Source of the DNA: Bacteroidota bacterium
Lineage (GTDB): Bacteria; Bacteroidota; Bacteroidia; Sphingobacteriales; Sphingobacteriaceae
NCBI GenBank assembly: GCA_013285685.1
Contig: JABDHD010000041.1
Span: 1-32,232, forward strand
Reading direction: 5' to 3'
DNA length: 32,232 bases
Position 1 is the stretch's first letter. The number at the start of each line of letters is the position of its first letter. Of this stretch, positions 7,319 through 15,072 are shown piece after piece. Under the pieces are notes generated by a model. The model saw only the letters and a program-made list of their open reading frames with translations. It did not search any database and was not told the origin of the DNA. The position numbers were made by a program, and so were the translations under genes.

Positions 7319-7489
7319 GGCGGGAATGAAGCTTTAGCGGAATGGACGGAACTCGGACAGTTTCGATATAACGCTAAATAATAGCTATTTATGAAATCTA
7401 AAAACTATTAGTCATCGATTAAGACACTGAATCACTTGGGGTATTTTGAATTGTTTAAAGAACTTTTATAATTTCATATTTACGAAATT

Positions 7490-7508
7490 GGACTCGAACC
7501 CGCGTGAC
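7490..7508 (-). other. tRNA T-arm-like fragment (possible attachment-site remnant)
   Basis: On the minus strand the sequence GTCACGCGGGTTCGAGTCC resembles the end of the variable loop and the T-arm of a bacterial tRNA, including GGTTCGAGTCC. No acceptor, anticodon or D-arm sequence surrounds it and the T-stem is not completed after CC, so this is not a working tRNA. Such fragments are often left where islands insert into tRNA 3' ends. It lies 31 bp from the stop of the first nuclease-like gene. A small inverted repeat (AATTTC/GAAATT, 7470-7489) adjoins it. Confidence 0.4.
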
Positions 7509-7539
7509 TTTTTTTAAACTTTTTTTATTTTTATACATG

Positions 7540-8595
7540 TTAAAGATGGTCAATCACAAGATCGAGCGCTTTGGTCAGTTCATTGATAATCATTTTACCC
7601 TCCAGTCTTAATATCCTTATGCCGAGGGCTTGAAGTTGTTCATTGATTTGTTGATCTTTCAATTGATTTTTACCGCCCCTATGAAAAATGGAATCGCAAA
7701 AAATGGCCAGCTTTTTATCAGGGAAATAAAGATCTACTTCGGTAATCAGTTCATCGCCTTTTATGAAGTCAGACTCTTGCATCATGTGGTAGAAATTATC
7801 ATAAACTTGCCCGTTTTTAAAAATTGAAGTTTGTATGATAGGAAATAGGTTTCGTGCAGCAAGCCCCTGAATTAGGAACAATTCGATAGGCGAATCACAA
7901 CCCCAAATTTTTCTGGGCGTTATGTCTGTGAAAGGCTTGTAGTATCGTTTTCGCCGGTACTTGTTATATTTTTCTCCAATTTCAACTGATACATTATTCG
8001 GCCCGGGCATTGCCACATTGGTATAATCAATATCCATTGGTAAAAAGAAAGTTTCAAGGACGAATCCAATAGTGTCTGTAAAGCTTTCACTGTTCGCAAA
8101 TATGCTGAAGTCAGCAAAGAAACCTTCCATTACAGGCTTGAATGGAGAAAGATCTGTGTATACATATTTGCGCCAATCAATTTTGTCTAAATCTAATCGA
8201 GCAATCTTTTCAATAGTTACAATCTCCGGAATTCCACGCTTAGGTCCGGGAACAAAGGATACACAGTAAGGATAGGCCGCAAAATTACCGTCAGGATCTT
8301 TTTTAATGGTGTGTACATTGGCAACAACGCTAACCATTTGAAATTTCGTTCCCTTTTTAGCGTAAAATTCAATTTCTGCTTTACTTGGGTTTGGAAAGAA
8401 GCCATGCTGACCGGTTGCTTCAAGTAGGTCTGCTGTTTTCGGAGCGATTCCAATTAAAGAAAACAAATCCATATTAAGATAACCCGGTATAGGTTGATAC
8501 TCAAAATAAAAACCCTCTTTCGGCAACTTTTTATAGTGTGGAATTTGGAAAAGCTGCTGCGGCCGATTATTTATTAAATTATTGTCAAGATCCAT
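7540..8595 (-). CDS. Protein with C-terminal DUF559/Vsr-like nuclease fold
   Basis: A 351-aa soluble protein of unrecognised overall family. The ATG at 8595 is preferred; an in-frame GTG at 8619 would add eight residues. Numbering below counts from the GTG. Residues 1-230 show no recognised domain (they contain YFEYQPIPGYLNMDLFSLIG and PFKPVMEGFFADFSI). The last ~120 residues resemble the DUF559/very-short-patch-repair-like branch of PD-(D/E)XK nucleases: SPIE with Glu246, ITEVDLYFPDKKLAIFCDS with Asp296 and Asp309, His313, then a KDQQINEQLQALGIRILRL helix-strand ending. It follows the larger nuclease-like gene by about 95 bp on the same strand and is probably in one operon with it. The region is AT-rich compared with flanking genes. 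Confidence 0.7.
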   Translation of the reverse strand: MDLDNNLINNRPQQLFQIPHYKKLPKEGFYFEYQPIPGYLNMDLFSLIGIAPKTADLLEATGQHGFFPNPSKAEIEFYAKKGTKFQMVSVVANVHTIKKDPDGNFAAYPYCVSFVPGPKRGIPEIVTIEKIARLDLDKIDWRKYVYTDLSPFKPVMEGFFADFSIFANSESFTDTIGFVLETFFLPMDIDYTNVAMPGPNNVSVEIGEKYNKYRRKRYYKPFTDITPRKIWGCDSPIELFLIQGLAARNLFPIIQTSIFKNGQVYDNFYHMMQESDFIKGDELITEVDLYFPDKKLAIFCDSIFHRGGKNQLKDQQINEQLQALGIRILRLEGKMIINELTKALDLVIDHL

Positions 8596-8690
8596 TTTGC
8601 CTGTTATTGAGAATAACACGTTGTGTTTTCTTTACATAAATCTATAAATATGCAATTGCACAATTCTACAAATACATAAATATAGAACCC

Positions 8691-10313
8691 TTATTGTATC
8701 GTAAAATACGGCCGGTGAATTAATTTTACCTCACCACCATCTTTAACTGCCAGATCACTAAAATCATATTTATCCTCGTCAATAAATTCTGCCAAATGCC
8801 CTATTGTGATGGTTTTGACAACGCCATTTAAAACGTAAAAAGTCGGGGTATTAACTATAATAAACTCTTCTATTGCAAAATCACTTAAATCAATGTCGGG
8901 CATATTCGCAATTACTTGAAAATCTTCTTTAATAATTTGGAGGTTTGCTCTAACGTAATTATATTTTCTTCCGATCTGTTTCTCGTGCTTATTTTTAAAC
9001 CCCCGAAAATCATTTGAAAAGCCAGCCATTTCATACCGGGCCCTATTATATTTGCAGTCTGTCACTAATATTTTTTTAACGTTCGGATCAATAATAATAA
9101 AATCAATTTCACCAGGTTCTTTTAAAATGCTAATTACTTTCCCGTTCAATCTTGTGAGATTTGTGATATGATGCCGATAGTAAATATGACGATCTTTTAA
9201 TATTTTAATCACCGCGTGCTCTAATAATTTATCATGCTCATCGTGTTTTCTATCCAAAAACTGTTTGAAGCATTCGTTTGCCATCCACTCATCCGGAGCA
9301 AGTTGCCATTGAAAACCATTCGTGGCCATCACTAAAATACTTTCATGCCATTTTTCTTCACCAACCCAGGCCCGCTCTTCGCCATCAATTGATACCATCA
9401 ATATCGGCCGAAACATATACCTTTTAAAAGAACCGGATTGGTAAACAGAATCCTCGATACTCAACTTGTTTTTCCTTGATATGGTCAACCCCTCGTAAAA
9501 TGTTCTGGCAGCTTTTTCATCTACGCCATTTGCTATTAAATTTTGAATTAAAGCCTCCCGCTGAATAGTTTGAAAGATTGGGGCTTTGGGTGAATGGTGT
9601 TCTTTGATCTTGAAAATTTGTCCGCCTGCGAAATCATAATTGATACCCATACAGGTCTTCAATTCTTGCCTAAGCTCAGCAACTGATTTGTTGTCAACTA
9701 AGCCGCTTGAAAACCCTTCCTGAAAGAATTTTTCCATGACATGGTAAATTTGGTCATAATGGTATTGCCGCTGAATTTTGACTTCATTTGGTTTGATCAA
9801 AACTTCTATCGGATTTTCCATCATTCGCTGTTCGGCCATAAATTCAGAAAAACCAAAAAGTCTTTCACCAAGATAAAGCAGGTCTTCAATGGTCGCGATA
9901 AAGCCGGGAACTATTTTAGGGTCAATATCCTTATTTGAAATATAATCTATGTCACATGCTTGTTCTATTGCAAGTTTCAGTATCCGGCGATTCAAAGAGA
10001 GTTCGTTAGTATTGATGCCTTCCTTTTCAAAATCCAGTTCTGCAGTTTGGTAATAGAGATGGATAGAAGACTCATGATTGGCAAACAAATAGTATAAAAA
10101 CCGAGCATCGGTACTGGAATGCATGATCTCTTTAAACCGATTCGCAAGCCATCGATAACAAAAATCTAAAATAGAAAGTGTTTCAGCTTCGTTCGTATAA
10201 TCCCCCTGACCAAATTTTGCTTCGGCAGCTTTGAATAATTCTTCAGCGAATTGCTTCTCGGAGCGCTCACCATAAGTTATAAATAATTGCTTTTTCGAAG
10301 TAAATCTCAGCAT
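8691..10313 (-). CDS. Protein with C-terminal PD-(D/E)XK nuclease-like domain
   Basis: A 540-aa soluble protein, first gene of a two-gene cluster. Residues 1-350 are largely helical and match no family I can name. A nuclease-like core lies at about 360-470: Glu365 in a leading helix (LLEHAVIKIL), then EPGEIDFIIIDP with Asp404, then ILVTDCKYNRAR with Asp419 and Lys421, forming the D-x(14)-D-x-K pattern of restriction-type PD-(D/E)XK enzymes; a KHEKQIGRKYNYV helix follows. A C-terminal extension of about 70 residues ends in HRPYFTIQ. It starts at ATG 10313. Paired with a second nuclease-fold gene in an AT-rich insert bounded by hairpins, a defence-related role is reasonable but inferred. Confidence 0.7.
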   Translation of the reverse strand: MLRFTSKKQLFITYGERSEKQFAEELFKAAEAKFGQGDYTNEAETLSILDFCYRWLANRFKEIMHSSTDARFLYYLFANHESSIHLYYQTAELDFEKEGINTNELSLNRRILKLAIEQACDIDYISNKDIDPKIVPGFIATIEDLLYLGERLFGFSEFMAEQRMMENPIEVLIKPNEVKIQRQYHYDQIYHVMEKFFQEGFSSGLVDNKSVAELRQELKTCMGINYDFAGGQIFKIKEHHSPKAPIFQTIQREALIQNLIANGVDEKAARTFYEGLTISRKNKLSIEDSVYQSGSFKRYMFRPILMVSIDGEERAWVGEEKWHESILVMATNGFQWQLAPDEWMANECFKQFLDRKHDEHDKLLEHAVIKILKDRHIYYRHHITNLTRLNGKVISILKEPGEIDFIIIDPNVKKILVTDCKYNRARYEMAGFSNDFRGFKNKHEKQIGRKYNYVRANLQIIKEDFQVIANMPDIDLSDFAIEEFIIVNTPTFYVLNGVVKTITIGHLAEFIDEDKYDFSDLAVKDGGEVKLIHRPYFTIQ

Positions 10314-10363
10314 GGGACTTTATTGCTTGTGAAAAAGTGCAATTTACCAAATTGTTACCGCCG

Positions 10364-10415
10364 ATGTTCGAAATTTGCAACTTCGAACATTTATTGTGTA
10401 GATTGCATCTACACA
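10364..10415. repeat. Two perfect hairpins upstream of the nuclease pair
   Basis: ATGTTCGAA/TTCGAACAT arms (10364-10390) are followed 4 bp later by TGTGTAGA/TCTACACA arms around a TTGCA loop (10395-10415). They lie 50-100 bp upstream of the 540-aa gene's ATG, where a repressor site or a leader RNA structure could sit. The first loop also contains TTGCA. They form the right-hand counterpart of the hairpin array at 7118-7318. Confidence 0.6.
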
Positions 10416-10522
10416 AAAACAAATAAGCCTCAATTCAAGCGCGCAAGTGTCACGCAAAGGCAAAAAAGCAGGGGCGCTCATATCCACGCTGAAAGACTAT
10501 CGCCCCAAAACCATAGTGCGTT

Positions 10523-12022
10523 TCATCCCGCATAACTGTCACCCTGCATAAGTGTCAGCACAACTTGATGAGCGGTTTTTTTCTCCCAGCGTGCCATCAG
10601 CCAGGCGATGAAGCTCAACGTGAAGATATCGTTATTCTCTTCCCTGCCAGCCAGGTTTAAAACCGCATTCCGGTAAGCCGTTTCAAAGACCACATCGGGC
10701 TTTTGCAGGTATTTTTCAACCATCCGCAGAAACAACAGCACACGTTCTTCCGAAGTTTTCAGCAGGTACTTCTTATACCGGCGCCTGAAGCTGGTTAACC
10801 GTGACAGGGCAAGCTCGATGTTACCGAACTGTGCCTGCACCAAAATTTCCATCAAATTCTTTCGAATGGTCCATAACATGCCCATTTTTTTCTCGTACCA
10901 GGCATCAGTGCGCGTTAGTAAAGTCAACTGTTTCAAACCTCCCCGGTCATTGCAAAGGGCTAAAAACATGGCCAGGCATATGCGCAAATCCTCGATGTCT
11001 TCCGGTTTAGATTTATGCTTTGAATTGGAGAGTGATCCCTGCAATAGTGCGATGGCATCGTCAGCAAAACCGGTATAGAACAAGTTAAGCGCGGCAAGTA
11101 ACTGATGGCGTAAATAAAACAGCGCGTAATAGCGGTTATCCGTCGCCATTAAGCCCATCATTTCGCTAAGATAGGATGCACTCCCCGCGAAATCCCTTCG
11201 CCTCAGGTGAAAGTTTGCCAAAAAATAGAGGATGGATATATGATGAAAAAGATAGGGATGTTTTTTATGCGCATGGCCCTGCATAAACCGATTGGTTTGG
11301 CTGATGAAGCGTTCTATTAATCCATAGTTTTGCTGTATCGCCGCGTATTCATTCGCGATGAAAAGGATCTGGTAAATCGACTTATAGGTCATCAGTTCCT
11401 GTACAGAAATTTTGTACTTCCGGATGGTTGTGATCACCAGGGCCGTCAAATTAACGATCTTCCCCTCCAGGTGTATCTCCTGCAGTTCGCGCCTCAAAAA
11501 GGCGTAGGCCATATTGAGCTTAGCCTCGCGGTGCATATCGGCCTGGTTCCGCAGAAAACGCGCGGTCAAAGCGTCGAGGTCTTCAGCGCCCGGCAGATGG
11601 GCGTACTGCAGTTTTAACAGCAATAGCTCATTCAACAAATTAAACTGCTCCAAATGTTCGGCCAGCCGTTCAGCCTTATCCAAACATTTAAACCCTATTT
11701 TAAACACGTCGTTTTCTAACAAAAAACGCCCTGCTACCAGCAGGCGCAATGCATCATAGGTGTCGGTATTGCTTTCAAAAGTTTTCTGCGATAAAAATAG
11801 CAGCAAATTATCCTGCAATCTTTTACGTAAAGCATGGTATGCATCCTTATTTTTCTTCGGATCGTATAGCTTGTTTAAGCTATTTATATCGTCAGTTTCT
11901 ATCAAATCAAGTAAAGCTAAATTTTTCACGTCCAGCCGTTTGTTTTTCAGCTGTAAAAACTGCCTGAACAGCTTCTTATCAGTATTATCCAGTAGGTTGA
12001 TCAACTCAGAAAGCGGGTCCAT
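10523..12022 (-). CDS. Helical-repeat (TPR-like) protein
   Basis: A 499-aa protein that is almost entirely alpha-helical with regularly spaced Leu/Ala/Tyr helices, typical of degenerate tetratricopeptide-like solenoids. It begins MDPLSELINLLDNTDKKLFRQFLQLKNKRLDVKNLALLD. No signal peptide, membrane segment or catalytic motif is evident, and similar ~500-aa hypothetical proteins are common in Bacteroidota. It is a single gene, divergent from the YiaA-like gene with about 130 bp between starts. It probably acts as a scaffold in protein-protein contacts; no specific partner can be named. Confidence 0.7.
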   Translation of the reverse strand: MDPLSELINLLDNTDKKLFRQFLQLKNKRLDVKNLALLDLIETDDINSLNKLYDPKKNKDAYHALRKRLQDNLLLFLSQKTFESNTDTYDALRLLVAGRFLLENDVFKIGFKCLDKAERLAEHLEQFNLLNELLLLKLQYAHLPGAEDLDALTARFLRNQADMHREAKLNMAYAFLRRELQEIHLEGKIVNLTALVITTIRKYKISVQELMTYKSIYQILFIANEYAAIQQNYGLIERFISQTNRFMQGHAHKKHPYLFHHISILYFLANFHLRRRDFAGSASYLSEMMGLMATDNRYYALFYLRHQLLAALNLFYTGFADDAIALLQGSLSNSKHKSKPEDIEDLRICLAMFLALCNDRGGLKQLTLLTRTDAWYEKKMGMLWTIRKNLMEILVQAQFGNIELALSRLTSFRRRYKKYLLKTSEERVLLFLRMVEKYLQKPDVVFETAYRNAVLNLAGREENNDIFTLSFIAWLMARWEKKTAHQVVLTLMQGDSYAG

Positions 12023-12089
12023 ATTGGAGATATTTAGGTGATAAAGGTACAGTAATTACAAAAACATATCGTCAGTAATTCCATAATTC

Positions 12090-12097
12090 TACTTTTG
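12090..12097 (+). promoter_or_regulatory. -7 element for the YiaA-like gene
   Basis: TACTTTTG matches TAnnTTTG exactly, 57 bp before the ATG at 12155. Because the longer reading frame would start inside this element, it also argues for the downstream ATG. Confidence 0.45.
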
Positions 12098-12154
12098 GCA
12101 GGTCGGTTTCACATCGCACATTTGCTTCATTATCAATCATTAAAACAAATTAAA

Positions 12155-12610
12155 ATGGAACCGCTACAACACACAACAGACCAAACTTCACCCGCCGTAA
12201 ACGTTAGAAACCCGTTTAAACCAACTGCCGCCTTTATAGGGGCTTCGTGGTTTGCCTTATTAACAGGAGTGGTAGGATACTGCGTCGGCTTATGGAATGC
12301 AAGTATGCAGCTAAACGAAAAAGGTTATTATTTCACCATCTTATTATTCGGCTTATTCGCCGTCATCTCCGTACAAAAAAGTGTGAGGGACAGGGCTGAA
12401 GGACTCGCCGTTACGGACCTTTACTACGGCCTGAGCTGGTTTGCCACTATTGCGGCAATGATCCTGTTAACGATCGGCCTTTGGAATGCAAATCTCGCCC
12501 CGAGTGAGAAAGGCTTTTACGCCATGGCATTCTGCCTGAGCATGTTTTCGGCCATTGCCGTACAAAAAAACACCCGCGACGCAAAGATGTTCGAGGTTAA
12601 AGAACTGTAA
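12155..12610 (+). CDS. YiaA/YiaB-type inner-membrane protein
   Basis: A 151-aa membrane protein with two copies of the two-helix YiaAB unit. Unit 1 runs from PTAAFIGASWFALLTGVVGY through GLWNASMQLNEKGYYFTILLFGLFAVISVQK; unit 2 from YYGLSWFATIAAMILLTIGLWNANLAPSEKGFYAMAF to AIAVQKNTRD. Each repeats the GLWNA, EKG(Y/F)Y and A(V/I)xVQK signatures, giving four membrane helices. Its function is unknown. The start at ATG 12155 is chosen over an upstream in-frame start at 12095 because that one overlaps the -7 element. A strong terminator follows 15 bp after the stop. Confidence 0.85.
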   Translation: MEPLQHTTDQTSPAVNVRNPFKPTAAFIGASWFALLTGVVGYCVGLWNASMQLNEKGYYFTILLFGLFAVISVQKSVRDRAEGLAVTDLYYGLSWFATIAAMILLTIGLWNANLAPSEKGFYAMAFCLSMFSAIAVQKNTRDAKMFEVKEL

Positions 12611-12625
12611 CGTAGCGGTTGCTCA

Positions 12626-12664
12626 CCCCGCAGCGCCTTGCCTGGCAAGCCTGCGGGGTTTTTG
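12626..12664 (+). terminator. Rho-independent terminator after the YiaA-like gene
   Basis: CCCCGCAG (12626-12633) pairs with CTGCGGGG (12651-12658), with an inner CTTG/CAAG stem, followed by TTTTTGCATTTTT. This is a long GC-rich stem with a U-tract, correctly oriented for the plus-strand gene. Confidence 0.85.
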
Positions 12665-12691
12665 CATTTTTAAGCTTTGGCTGGCTTGTTA

Positions 12692-13954
12692 TCAAACAAT
12701 TTCACCCGCCGGTTCAAGCGGGACGCTTGAACCGGCGGCGGAGCTTGCGAAAGACGCTTGAACCGGCGCGGGCGTATCCATTTTGGACCGGAATTTAATT
12801 GCCGATAAAATTCTATTTCTGCTGGTAATGCCCAATGCAGGGTTTGTTTTCAAAAAATCCCGCCTTAAAGCCGAAGCTGTTTTGGCTGAACACGCAGGTT
12901 CCCAGCCCGGGGGCATTACGATATGTAAAAATTTATTCTTTAATGTTCGTGCATTTTTCACATCGCGATAGAGGAGTACTATTTCCCCAAAATACAAGTC
13001 AAAAAAATTGGTAACATCTAATTCTCTTGAGATACCATAGTCTGCCCTTATATCTTCTTTAAATGGCTGCAAGGTCCCAAATATCCAATCCCATAAGGGC
13101 ACAGCCGTGGCAAAGTTTCTGTCGATGTACAGCGGATGTTTTGCATGATGTACCCGATGATGTGCCGGCGTAATAATAAGATACTGCAATATGCCTAATT
13201 TCCCATTTTTTAAAGCCCTTTCGCTGATATGGGCAAACGTGCCCCATGTAGTGCTAATAAACATAATAGTCACAAACATAACCGGGTTAATGCCAAAAAG
13301 CGTTAAAATAACGATGTAGACTAAAGTAGAATAATAACCCTCCGCGAAAAAATTAACCCAATTTACCGTCAAATTTAACTCGGTTGGAGAATGGTGTGGC
13401 GCATGAAGGCACCATAAAAACCGTACGCGATGTAAACCGAAATGATAAACCCATACTGCAAGTTCCAGGCATAAGTAGGCATAAATCCAGCTATACCATT
13501 TTAAATTGATTGTGAATAAGCGAATTTTTTGAAAATGGGGCAGCCAAATCCAAAACATGTGGATCAAAAACAGCTTTGGCAAAAGTTCGACGATTAACAA
13601 AGCCAAAAAAGATGGCTTATAGTTAACTAAAACTTTTTTAAAGATGAGTTTATATTTACCATGACCTGTTATATTGCCGCTTTCCTGTTTTAAAAGCAGG
13701 ATAATCAACGACAGAATTTCCCATAAAACACAGGTAACATTTAACATAACTATTATAGCTATTACACTTTTATAATAGTCGCGGGTTGAAATAGGATCGA
13801 TGACGTCGCCAATAAAACCTTTACCTTTTACGGAGTGGTAGATATACAGCCAATAGTCCGAAATCAGTTTATACATTATAAAACCAAATGCGAATACGAA
13901 AATTACGTTTTCAATAATCCTCCAATTTATATTCAGTTTTTTCGTAAAACTCAT
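12692..13954 (-). CDS. Sterol desaturase/fatty acid hydroxylase family protein
   Basis: A 420-aa membrane di-iron enzyme that would hydroxylate or desaturate a lipid carbon chain. The three histidine clusters of the superfamily are intact: HFGLH (171-175), HAPHH (184-188) and HHRVHH (265-270). Hydrophobic helices lie before and between them (about 15-33, 63-88, 115-138, 155-170 and 208-237). The conserved ending HIVMPPGWEP (about 344-353) is followed by roughly 65 extra residues. The last 29 of these (392-420, Ala/Ser/Pro-rich) are encoded by palindromic repeat DNA at 12692-12781, so the native stop seems to have been lost to repeat insertion. It is transcribed alone, convergent with the YiaA-like gene. 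Confidence 0.85.
   Translation of the reverse strand: MSFTKKLNINWRIIENVIFVFAFGFIMYKLISDYWLYIYHSVKGKGFIGDVIDPISTRDYYKSVIAIIVMLNVTCVLWEILSLIILLLKQESGNITGHGKYKLIFKKVLVNYKPSFLALLIVELLPKLFLIHMFWIWLPHFQKIRLFTINLKWYSWIYAYLCLELAVWVYHFGLHRVRFLWCLHAPHHSPTELNLTVNWVNFFAEGYYSTLVYIVILTLFGINPVMFVTIMFISTTWGTFAHISERALKNGKLGILQYLIITPAHHRVHHAKHPLYIDRNFATAVPLWDWIFGTLQPFKEDIRADYGISRELDVTNFFDLYFGEIVLLYRDVKNARTLKNKFLHIVMPPGWEPACSAKTASALRRDFLKTNPALGITSRNRILSAIKFRSKMDTPAPVQASFASSAAGSSVPLEPAGEIV
12706..12768. repeat. 33-bp perfect palindrome plus degenerate second copy
   Basis: 12706-12738 is an inverted repeat with 15-bp arms (CCGCCGGTTCAAGCG and complement) around GGA. The half-site GACGCTTGAACCGGCG recurs just downstream (to 12768). 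It shares its core and loop exactly with the hairpin at 7296-7318. It lies in the coding frame of the hydroxylase C-terminal tail and could also form the hairpin ending that transcript. Confidence 0.75.
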
Positions 13955-14193
13955 TTATATTATTTTATACCATGTACTTCAGCGAAGCTAAAAAAAATCT
14001 TAATTAAATATGCCGGTTGTTGATAAGGTAGGAAGGTTGCTAACATTTATTGAGTTAAAGTATTCATACCGCTCCCGCAAGCAATTTTTCGCAGCCGCCC
14101 CGATTCATCGGGGTAGCCCGCATGCTAAGCAGTGACCCGTCCCGCCTTAAGAAGCGATAAGCAGCCGGTAAATATTTTCTAAAATTTAAAAAA

Positions 14194-14226
14194 AGGCTGC
14201 CTGAAATATTACTTTCGAGGCAGCCT
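14194..14226 (-). terminator. Terminator of the ABM monooxygenase gene
   Basis: A 9-bp perfect stem (AGGCTGCCT 14194-14202, AGGCAGCCT 14218-14226) is followed on the minus strand by TTTTTTTAAATTTT, a good Rho-independent terminator 19 bp past the stop of the minus-strand gene. A separate short hairpin (CCCCGAT/ATCGGGG, 14098-14113) lies in the remaining spacer before the hydroxylase start. Confidence 0.8.
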
Positions 14227-14245
14227 CTTTCTTTTTGGAAGGTGT

Positions 14246-14539
14246 CTACTTAACCGCCAGCAGGTCCACCTGTTCAATTACAGGGTCTTTTGCCAACAGT
14301 TCGGGTGCTTTGGCCATGAGCGCAGCGGCAATCCGGCCGCCCAAATGGGCTTTGCGCCCATCTTCAGTTTCAAAGGTATCGAAGATGCCGAATGTGGATG
14401 GCCCTATTTGCAGCGCATACCAGCTTATAGTCTGATCCTCTTCCTGTGCTAATGGCAGGGCGCTTTTGATGAAGTCCGCCACTTCCTGTTCTTTTCCGGG
14501 TTTAGCCTCTAAACGGGCTAATAATGCAAATTTTACCAT
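14246..14539 (-). CDS. Antibiotic biosynthesis monooxygenase (ABM) family protein
   Basis: A 97-aa ferredoxin-like-fold protein of the ABM/putative quinol monooxygenase family, usually a cofactor-free dimer acting on quinol-type or electrophilic substrates. Visible features are the N-terminal strand MVKFALLARLEAKPGKEQEVADFI, the central TISWYALQIGPSTFGIFDTFE strands, and the AHLGGRIAAALMAKAPELL helix typical of the fold. Length fits a single ABM domain. It has its own terminator downstream. The physiological substrate cannot be read from sequence. Confidence 0.85.
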   Translation of the reverse strand: MVKFALLARLEAKPGKEQEVADFIKSALPLAQEEDQTISWYALQIGPSTFGIFDTFETEDGRKAHLGGRIAAALMAKAPELLAKDPVIEQVDLLAVK

Positions 14540-15072
14540 GATGTATGTTTAATATGAAGTTAATTATCAAGTGATGTAAAAGGATACTGATAAATACATT
14601 TCCATCGGCTGAAAGGTTTTGACCCGTGGCATAATTAGCCTCGTCAGCCGCAAAAAACCAGCTTCCTGGCGGTGGTTTTGCCATATCCTTCGAGGGCTGC
14701 CTGTAACCCAAGGCCTTTTGTTTGCTAAATTCAATGCGTTCATATCGTCTGGCAGATTATAACTATAAACAAGGCAACCCTATTGGGGAGTTAAATGCCG
14801 GTTATTGGATACTGAGTCGTGCAGGGAGTGATATCCTTACAAAAAATCTTTCTCCTATTCGGGCGTGTAATAACGGGGCCTTTGCGCGCCTGGTTAACAC
14901 GTCAGACGCGCGCTTGAGAAGGGGAACAAGCCAACCATTAAATTTCTCTTTGAGCTTTATAGCAAAATTAATTGAGCTTTTCAGCAAAGCTGGCGGCCTG
15001 TAACGCCAATAAATTTGTACTACAATTAAGCAAGAACAAACAGATGCTTTCAAACAATTCAATCCTACATTT
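14540..15072. other. 533-bp intergenic region between divergent genes
   Basis: I see no credible gene here; an open frame at 14722-15003 lacks family features and codon character. It contains a 7-bp hairpin (AAAACCA/TGGTTTT, 14654-14679) and, near the right end, the -7 element of the aldehyde dehydrogenase gene. Confidence 0.5.
15010..15017 (+). promoter_or_regulatory. -7 element for the aldehyde dehydrogenase gene
   Basis: TAAATTTG matches TAnnTTTG exactly, 55 bp before the ATG at 15073. No TTG lies at the expected -33 spacing, so the promoter may need an activator. Confidence 0.45.

Noticed and set aside
7108..7329. 73-codon frame across the hairpin array
   Set aside because: Composed almost wholly of palindromes; codons are a by-product of the repeats.
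7490..7508. A complete tRNA gene
   Set aside because: Only a T-arm-like segment is present; no cloverleaf can be drawn from the flanking bases.
14722..15003. 93-codon frame upstream of the aldehyde dehydrogenase
   Set aside because: No recognisable features, and it ends just before the -7 element; treated as intergenic.
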